A program made the translations under genes and the position numbers. DNA of 6,410 nucleotides from Bacteroidota bacterium (GTDB lineage: Bacteria > Bacteroidota > Bacteroidia > Flavobacteriales > Weeksellaceae), in assembly GCA_023458535.1 (NCBI GenBank), contig JAEWYW010000045.1, positions 1 to 6,410 of the forward strand. Reading direction: 5' to 3'. Shown here in pieces: positions 1 to 4,599 of this stretch. The notes beneath the pieces were generated by a model. It searched no databases. It was not told where the DNA came from and worked only from the letters and a program-made list of their open reading frames with translations. Every line of letters begins with the position of its first letter. Within the stretch, counting starts at the first letter, position 1.

Positions 1-386
1 CCAAAAAATAAAGCCAATAATAAGCTTGCAACACCAAAAGCTTTATCCCATACTGCTTCCCAAAGTCTGTTATGTATCTGCCCGCGTAATTCTAATCCAA
101 TACCACGGAATATCAGCAACCACAAAACCATCATCAAAGGAAGGTAAAAACCACTAAATGCTGATGCATAGAGCGATGGGAAAGTGAAGAATAAAACGCC
201 TCCTGCGGCAATTAACCACACTTCATTGGCATCCCAAAATGGACCAATAGCATTTTTTACAGCCTTCTTTTCGTCATCAGTTTTTGCTACAAATAGGTGA
301 ATAATTCCGGCACCGAAATCGTATCCATCTAATATGATGTACACTCCCAAAATCACCATCAATACTACAAACCAAAATATTTCCAT
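1..386 (-). CDS. cydB: Cytochrome bd quinol oxidase subunit II (CydB), N-terminal part, cut by window edge
   Basis: This is the smaller integral-membrane subunit of the cytochrome bd oxidase, which pairs with CydA and reduces O2 to water using quinol without pumping protons. About 128 residues are visible, from an ATG at 386; the rest lies left of the window (the family is usually 330-380 residues). The N terminus shows the family hallmark DGYDFGAG (residues 20-27), then GPFWDANEVWLIAAGG (48-63) with Trp57 at the same position as the conserved Trp57 of E. coli CydB, and AFSGFYLP (76-83). Hydrophobic stretches at roughly 5-20, 55-75 and 78-96 fit membrane helices. The start lies four bases after the cydA stop codon, so the two genes should be cotranscribed and translationally coupled. 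Identity is confident; nothing can be said about the missing C terminus. Confidence 0.95.
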   Translation of the reverse strand, partial: MEIFWFVVLMVILGVYIILDGYDFGAGIIHLFVAKTDDEKKAVKNAIGPFWDANEVWLIAAGGVLFFTFPSLYASAFSGFYLPLMMVLWLLIFRGIGLELRGQIHNRLWEAVWDKAFGVASLLLALFF

Positions 387-390
387 GAGA

Positions 391-1728
391 TTAATTTTTA
401 ATTGATTTTGTTTCAGGACCTTTTTTAACAGCTTTTAAAACCAACATCAGGAATAACAAACCTAATAATGCGTAAAGGCCAATAAAACCCAACAACGTAA
501 ATAAGGTATTCCCTGAAGAAACTGTTGGCGAAATTCCGTCCGTCATTTTCATTAAATTATAAACCAACCACGGCTGACGGCCGAGTTCTGAGGTGTACCA
601 ACCTGCAGTATTTGCGATATAAGGAAAGGGGATCATAAACATAATAATCCACAAAAGCCATTTGGTTCTAAATAATTTTTCTTTCCAGAGTAGAAATGTT
701 GCCAGCGCCATTATGCCTATGAAAATAGTTCCTAAACCAACCATAATATGATAGGAGTAATACAATCCCGGAATGTTGGTAGGGTGCAAGGATTCGTCAA
801 ATTCATTCAAACCTTTTATCTCAGCGTTCCATCGTTGATAGGTGAGGAAGCTCAATACTTTAGGAACTGCAATTTTATTATCCAGTTTTTTGTTGACCAT
901 GTCGGGCTGACCAATGAGTATGATTTCTGCTCCGCCTTTTTCAGTTTCAAAAATACCTTCCATTCCTGCGAATGCTATGGGTTGGTGTTTTGCCACATTT
1001 TTTGCCACCAAATCTCCTGTAGGAAAAGCAATCAAAATGGATGAAATTAAACCGAAAACAACTCCTGTTTTCAAAAAAATCTTTCCAAATTGGCGGTGTT
1101 TGTTACTTAATATATAAAAGGCGCCTATTGCAGCCACAAAAAATGAACTCGTAATCATGGATCCTGCTTGATTGTGGAGATACGATGGCCATAACCAGGG
1201 GTTTTGGAATAATGCTGCAAAATTTTTCAGAACGAATTTTCCGTTGGCTAAAATTTCATATCCTACAGGATGTTGCATCCAGGAATGGGTGGCAATAATG
1301 AGAAATCCACTCGCCCAGGAACCAATAAAAACCATTAAACCCGTTAGAAAATGAAGTTTGTGACCCAGCAGTTTCTCACCAAAAAGAAACATTCCCAAGA
1401 AAGAAGATTCCAGAAAGAAGGAAAACATGCCTTCCATTGCTAAGGTTTGCCCTACAATTCCACCTGTTAGCTCGGAAAATCTTGCCCAGTTGGTTCCAAA
1501 CTGAAACTCCATAGGTATTCCCGTTACAACTCCCATTACAAAGTTAAGTGCAAAAATTTTCATCCAGAATTTAGATGCATCGTTATATTCTTCGTTTTTG
1601 GTTTTTAGAAACTTCCCCTTAAAATAAATGATAATTAAAGAAAGTCCCATGGTTAGCTGTGGAAAGAGGTAATGGAAAGTAATGGTAAAAGCAAACTGCA
1701 ACCTTCCGTAGAAAATCATATCCTCCAT
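391..1728 (-). CDS. cydA: Cytochrome bd quinol oxidase subunit I (CydA), short Q-loop type
   Basis: Catalytic, haem-carrying membrane subunit of the bd oxidase; it oxidises quinol and reduces O2 at the b595/d haem site. At 445 residues it is shorter than E. coli CydA (522), as expected for the short Q-loop class. Key residues keep the E. coli positions in the N-terminal half: His19 (haem b595 ligand), Glu99 and Glu107 in LAMEG and FLESS, His185 (haem b558 ligand, E. coli His186) and Glu257 in the quinol loop (MEG). Met329 in HIMVGLG corresponds to the b558 ligand Met393, and GRQPW (383-387) is intact. E. coli Lys252 is replaced by Ala252 and Arg391 by His327. The start chosen is ATG 1728; an in-frame ATG three codons later (Met4), preceded by GGAGG, is an alternative. 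cydB follows after four bases. Haem ligands are complete, so the enzyme is probably functional. Confidence 0.97.
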   Translation of the reverse strand: MEDMIFYGRLQFAFTITFHYLFPQLTMGLSLIIIYFKGKFLKTKNEEYNDASKFWMKIFALNFVMGVVTGIPMEFQFGTNWARFSELTGGIVGQTLAMEGMFSFFLESSFLGMFLFGEKLLGHKLHFLTGLMVFIGSWASGFLIIATHSWMQHPVGYEILANGKFVLKNFAALFQNPWLWPSYLHNQAGSMITSSFFVAAIGAFYILSNKHRQFGKIFLKTGVVFGLISSILIAFPTGDLVAKNVAKHQPIAFAGMEGIFETEKGGAEIILIGQPDMVNKKLDNKIAVPKVLSFLTYQRWNAEIKGLNEFDESLHPTNIPGLYYSYHIMVGLGTIFIGIMALATFLLWKEKLFRTKWLLWIIMFMIPFPYIANTAGWYTSELGRQPWLVYNLMKMTDGISPTVSSGNTLFTLLGFIGLYALLGLLFLMLVLKAVKKGPETKSIKN

Positions 1729-1757
1729 AAATGTTTTTTTGGTAAAGCTAAAGTTAA

Positions 1758-1773
1758 GTTAAAATATCTTAAC
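1758..1773. promoter_or_regulatory. 16-base palindrome GTTAA-N6-TTAAC, possible operator for cydAB
   Basis: The arms GTTAA and TTAAC are perfect inverted repeats separated by six bases. The site lies about 46-30 bases ahead of the cydA start codon, and directly beside the near-match to a minus-strand -7 element, a fitting place for a repressor or a Crp/Fnr-type regulator. The arms are short and AT-rich, so chance is a serious alternative. It does not match the classical FNR site TTGAT-N4-ATCAA. Confidence 0.25.
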
Positions 1774-1830
1774 AAATTTTATTTTTTTATGATTTAAAGC
1801 AGTTTTATCATGAATCCACTTACTTTTTTA

Positions 1831-1862
1831 TTTCGAAAGTCAACGAGAAATTAGTATCATTG
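1831..1862 (+). promoter_or_regulatory. Possible Bacteroidota-type promoter for the TSUP-moaDE unit
   Basis: TTTC (1831-1834), a 20-base spacer and TATCATTG (1855-1862) resemble the Bacteroidota consensus TTTG at -33 and TAnnTTTG at -7, with one mismatch in each box. Transcription would begin roughly 20 bases before the TSUP start codon at 1889. The match is weak and rests on consensus and position only. Confidence 0.28.
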
Positions 1863-1888
1863 CTCTTTAAAATTATCTTCATTTTTTT

Positions 1889-2632
1889 ATGGATTACTGG
1901 CTGATTGTTCTGCTCTTTTTAGTGATCGCTTTCGTATATGCATCGGTGGGCTTTGGCGGCGGATCCAGCTATTTGGCGGTGTTGGCTTTGTATCATTTTC
2001 CTTTTCAGGAGATGCGTTTAACAGCACTAATTTGCAATGTTATTGTCGTTACGGGTGGGGTAATTTTGTATTTCAAAAATAAACAAATCAACTGGCGAAA
2101 AATTCTTCCACTCACGCTGATTAGCGTTCCCATGGCGTATTTAGGGGCAACTTTAAAAATCAGTGAAGAAACTTTTTTTACCATTTTAGGAATAACACTC
2201 ATTGTAGCTGCCGTTTTATTATGGATAAAATCGGATTATAAAATACCAAGCGATACCAATGCTGAAGAAAAATCTGCAGTCGTGAAAAATGCTTTATTAG
2301 GTGGTGGAATAGGCTTCCTTTCAGGGTTGGTGGGGATTGGCGGAGGTATTTTTCTTTCCCCTTTATTGAATTTGATGAACTGGGATACTGCACGCAAAAT
2401 TGCTGCGGCTTCCAGCGTTTTCATCTTGGTGAATTCGATTTCAGGGATTGTTGGACAAGTCTCTAAACTGCCCTCTCATATTGATTTTTCACGAATTGGA
2501 ATTTTATGCTTAGCTGTTTTAGTGGGCGGACAAATTGGTTCCAGAATGTCTCTGAAGTGGAATCCTTTAATCATTAAAAGAATGACAGCAATTTTGGTGT
2601 TAATCGCTGGAATTAATGTTTTAATAAAATAA
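1889..2632 (+). CDS. TSUP family (TauE/SafE, formerly DUF81) membrane anion transporter
   Basis: A 247-residue polytopic membrane protein of the sulfite exporter TauE/SafE (TSUP) family, whose studied members move sulfur-containing or organic anions such as sulfite, sulfoacetate and related compounds. The two-fold internal repeat is plain: a glycine-rich motif ASVGFGGGSS near residues 18-27 returns as SGLVGIGGG at 145-153. Hydrophobic segments lie near 3-20, 44-62, 72-90, 97-113, 135-160, 170-190, 203-220 and 230-246, giving about eight helices; the only long polar stretch, about 114-131, links the two halves. The length is normal for the family. The stop is five bases ahead of moaD, so it is almost certainly cotranscribed with the molybdopterin synthase genes. 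Substrate cannot be read from sequence; the context suggests an anion tied to molybdenum-cofactor sulfur chemistry or to the downstream oxidoreductase, which is inference. Confidence 0.88.
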   Translation: MDYWLIVLLFLVIAFVYASVGFGGGSSYLAVLALYHFPFQEMRLTALICNVIVVTGGVILYFKNKQINWRKILPLTLISVPMAYLGATLKISEETFFTILGITLIVAAVLLWIKSDYKIPSDTNAEEKSAVVKNALLGGGIGFLSGLVGIGGGIFLSPLLNLMNWDTARKIAAASSVFILVNSISGIVGQVSKLPSHIDFSRIGILCLAVLVGGQIGSRMSLKWNPLIIKRMTAILVLIAGINVLIK

Positions 2633-2637
2633 AAATA

Positions 2638-2880
2638 ATGAAACTTACCATATTAGCCTTCGGTATTGCTAAAGACATTTTCGGTTCTTCCAAACTGGAA
2701 GTTGAAATCGCAGAAGGCGCTACCGTGCAAGACTTAAAAACAAAACTGGAATCGGATTTTGATGCATTAAAACGTTTGAAATCATATTTTATTGCGGTTG
2801 ATGAAGAGTATGCAGACGAAAATCAAGCACTGAGCTCCAATAACGAAATAGCACTTATTCCGCCTGTTAGCGGTGGTTAG
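2638..2880 (+). CDS. moaD: Molybdopterin synthase small subunit (MoaD), sulfur carrier
   Basis: An 80-residue ubiquitin-fold sulfur carrier. In the family, the C-terminal glycine is adenylated by MoeB and turned into a thiocarboxylate, which then donates sulfur to cyclic pyranopterin monophosphate inside the MoaD-MoaE complex. The protein shows the expected N-terminal beta strand (KLTILAFGIAKDIFG), the helix-forming segment TVQDLKTKLES, and the diagnostic tail IALIPPVSGG ending in Gly79-Gly80, exactly at the C terminus as function requires. Length is typical (about 80). It starts five bases after the TSUP stop and ends three bases before moaE. MoeB is not in this window and must be encoded elsewhere. 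ThiS and other carriers share the fold, but the size, the tail and the neighbouring moaE make MoaD secure. Confidence 0.95.
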   Translation: MKLTILAFGIAKDIFGSSKLEVEIAEGATVQDLKTKLESDFDALKRLKSYFIAVDEEYADENQALSSNNEIALIPPVSGG

Positions 2881-2883
2881 ATT

Positions 2884-3300
2884 ATGATTGATATAAAAAT
2901 TACAGACCAAAAACTTAACATTACCGAATGCCTCCAAATCGCTCAAGATTTTGGCAGCGGCGGAATCGCCACATTCATAGGAACTATTCGAAACAAAACC
3001 AAAGAAAAATCGGTGCTGCGGCTTGAGTATGAATGTTATGAACCGATGGCGATTAAAGAAATTCAGAAAATTATCAACCAAGCGATGACGATGTTTTCGG
3101 TACGAAATATTGTTGTTCATCACCGTATTGGCGTGCTTTTTCCTGGTGATGAGGCGATTATTATTGTGGTCAGCGATGGTCATCGGGATGCCGTTTTTAC
3201 CGCTTGTAAATTCGTAATTGATACGATTAAGGAAATGGTGCCCATTTGGAAAAAAGAGATTTTTGAGGATGGCGAAGAGTGGGTTTCTGCACATCCGTGA
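2884..3300 (+). CDS. moaE: Molybdopterin synthase catalytic subunit (MoaE)
   Basis: Large subunit of molybdopterin synthase, which takes sulfur from MoaD thiocarboxylate to convert cyclic pyranopterin monophosphate into molybdopterin in the cytoplasm. The 138-residue protein contains the family landmarks in order: GGIATFIGTIRN (26-37) with Arg36 matching E. coli Arg39, LEYECYEPMA (47-56), HHRIGVLFPGDE (79-90), DGHRDAVF (98-105) with His100 and Arg101, and VPIWKKE (119-125). Lys116 and Lys123 keep the seven-residue spacing of the catalytic Lys119 and Lys126 of E. coli MoaE. Nothing is missing, although it is slightly shorter than the E. coli protein (about 150). It follows moaD after three bases, the usual pairing. 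A 170-codon open frame on the opposite strand here is only a shadow. Confidence 0.96.
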   Translation: MIDIKITDQKLNITECLQIAQDFGSGGIATFIGTIRNKTKEKSVLRLEYECYEPMAIKEIQKIINQAMTMFSVRNIVVHHRIGVLFPGDEAIIIVVSDGHRDAVFTACKFVIDTIKEMVPIWKKEIFEDGEEWVSAHP

Positions 3301-3350
3301 TCATTTTCAATACAAAAATTAGTATATTTACTCTATAAGTTGAAACGCAG

Positions 3351-4237
3351 ATGAAAGCCGAAATTCTGGAAAAAAATGCCATACAGCAAATAGAAATCAT
3401 CAAATTTCAGGAGGATAGTAGTTTTGTGTGCACAGATGATATTGCGGTAGAAGAGCCTTTGGAAATTAGGGTTTCATATTGTTCTTAGGAAGAAAAAATC
3501 AGCAAAATATTTCGGTTACGATGCGTACGCCAGGCAATGACGAAGAATTGGCGGTAGGTTTTTTATTTACAGAAGGAATTATTTCTAGTTTACGTGATAT
3601 TCAAAAAGTAAAAGCCAACGAATCGAATTGCACTAGAAGTAAGAATAATACTATTACGATCGAGCTGGCAGATGATTTTATTCCAGAACTGATGAAAACC
3701 GACCGTAATTTCTATACCACTTCCAGTTGTGGGGTTTGCGGAAAAGGTTCCATAGAAGCCATCCGAACGGTCAGCACTTTTAAAAATCTAAAAAGACAAC
3801 AGCAACAGGTTTCGCTTGACGTTATTTATCAATTATCCGAAAAACTAAGAAGTTTTCAAAATAATTTTTCTTCTACAGGAGGAATTCACGCATCCGGAAT
3901 TTTCGATTTGAGTGGCAATTTGCTAGCCCTTCGCGAAGATGTTGGCCGCCACAATGCTTTGGACAAATTAATTGGTCACTCGCTATTGACAAATCAACTT
4001 CCCTTAGATGACAAAATTTTATTGTTAAGTGGTAGAGCAAGTTTTGAATTGATACAAAAAGCTGCGATGGCAGGAATTTCGCTTGTTGCCGCCATTGGAG
4101 CGCCCTCGAGTTTGGCTGTAGAATTGGCGAAGGAATTCGATATCACTTTGTTGGGCTTTTTGCGCGATAATCGATTCAACCTCTATCATTCTGGGGAAAA
4201 TTTTAAAATTGAAATGAATTATGAAAATAAGAATTAA
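3351..4237 (+). pseudogene. fdhD: Formate dehydrogenase accessory sulfurtransferase FdhD, frameshifted
   Basis: FdhD carries sulfur from the cysteine desulfurase IscS to the bis-MGD cofactor of formate dehydrogenases, which need this sulfido ligand for activity. ATG 3351 opens a frame of 45 codons that ends at TAG 3486 and includes the conserved segment DDIAVEEPLEIRV. The remainder reads in the -1 frame from about 3479: SVTMRTPGNDEELAVGFLF, then CGVCG at nt 3728-3742 (the conserved CxxC), GGIHASG (from nt 3878) and REDVGRHNALDKL (from nt 3932). Restoring one base, for example TGTTC to TGTTTC at 3480-3484, gives a normal 295-residue FdhD with Cys127 and Cys130. A 252-codon frame from TTG 3479 exists, but it would lack the conserved N terminus and has no support as a true start. 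The stop overlaps the next gene by 17 bases. Whether the break is real or a sequencing error cannot be decided here. Confidence 0.88.
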
Positions 4238-4571
4238 AGATAATTCCGTGAGGTTCCGCCTTACAAAAACCGAAGTTCAGGAACTTGGACAAAACGGCAT
4301 CATCAGCAGTTTTACCGAGTTTACAGACCGTCCTTTTCTCTATGTTGTTGAAAAAACCGATGGAAATGAATTGTCAGTAAATTTTATCGAAAATAAAATC
4401 GTGATGAAAATGCCTTCGGAGATGGTGGAAGAATTCGTCAATACAGATAGAGTAGGCTTCGACGGCCAATCGGGAATCGTGAAAATTCTGATTGAAAAAG
4501 ATTTTGTTTGCTTGGATAATACCTTGGAAGACCAAAGCGACAACTTCCCCAATCCTAATATGAAATGCTAA
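4221..4571 (+). CDS. Small conserved protein of unknown function (DUF7009-like), linked to fdhD
   Basis: A 116-residue, probably cytoplasmic protein without signal peptide or membrane segment. I recall similar proteins near formate-dehydrogenase genes in Bacteroidota under the label DUF7009, but cannot verify that name here. It opens with a basic beta-strand-like segment MKIRIKDNSVRFRLTKTEV, has several predicted alternating strands in the middle (39-62), and ends with a striking polar motif: EKDFVCLD (92-99), then EDQSDNFPNP (103-112) and a terminal Cys116. Cys97, Glu103, Asp104 and Asp107 look like possible metal or cofactor contacts, an inference only. The ATG lies inside fdhD, 17 bases before its stop, so translation is probably coupled; the oxidoreductase gene starts 28 bases later. 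That placement suggests a role in maturing, sulfurating or binding that enzyme. Real-gene confidence is high, function unknown. Confidence 0.85.
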   Translation: MKIRIKDNSVRFRLTKTEVQELGQNGIISSFTEFTDRPFLYVVEKTDGNELSVNFIENKIVMKMPSEMVEEFVNTDRVGFDGQSGIVKILIEKDFVCLDNTLEDQSDNFPNPNMKC

Positions 4572-4599
4572 TATAGTTTAATCTTGACACCCAATACGC

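Larger units (their letters stand above)
1729..1888. promoter_or_regulatory. Divergent intergenic region between cydA and the TSUP gene
   Basis: This 160-base AT-rich spacer must hold the promoters for both the leftward cydAB operon and the rightward TSUP-moaD-moaE unit, since the start codons face away from each other. It contains a 16-base inverted repeat (1758-1773), a weak rightward promoter match (1855-1862), and on the minus strand TAAAATTTG (1781-1773), which resembles the Bacteroidota -7 element TAnnTTTG but has one extra spacer base. I see no small gene, hairpin with a U-tract or riboswitch-like structure here. Confidence 0.6.

Noticed and set aside
748..1354. Several plus-strand open frames of 60-98 codons inside cydA
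   Set aside because: They lie antisense to a complete CydA with all haem ligands and show no family resemblance or independent start signal.
2782..3294. A 170-codon open frame on the minus strand opposite moaD/moaE
   Set aside because: It lies entirely antisense to two well-supported genes and its translation is rich in His, Asn and Phe with no recognisable domain; it is a shadow of moaE codon use.
3323..3330. TATATTTA in the moaE-fdhD gap as a separate -7 promoter element for fdhD
   Set aside because: It matches TAnnTTTG at all but the last base, but no TTTG-like box lies at the right distance upstream, and the 50-base gap is compatible with readthrough from moaE.
3480..3488. Programmed -1 ribosomal frameshift in fdhD
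   Set aside because: No slippery heptamer is present, the codons would not re-pair after slipping, and no clear downstream stem-loop stands out; a one-base indel is simpler.
3479..4237. TTG 3479 as the genuine start of a short FdhD
   Set aside because: The upstream frame from ATG 3351 encodes the missing conserved FdhD N terminus (DDIAVEEPLEIRV), so the TTG frame is only the downstream half of a frameshifted gene.
4572..4599. Terminator or promoter between the small unknown gene and the oxidoreductase gene
   Set aside because: The 28-base gap has no inverted repeat with a T-tract and no good promoter match; cotranscription is the simpler reading.
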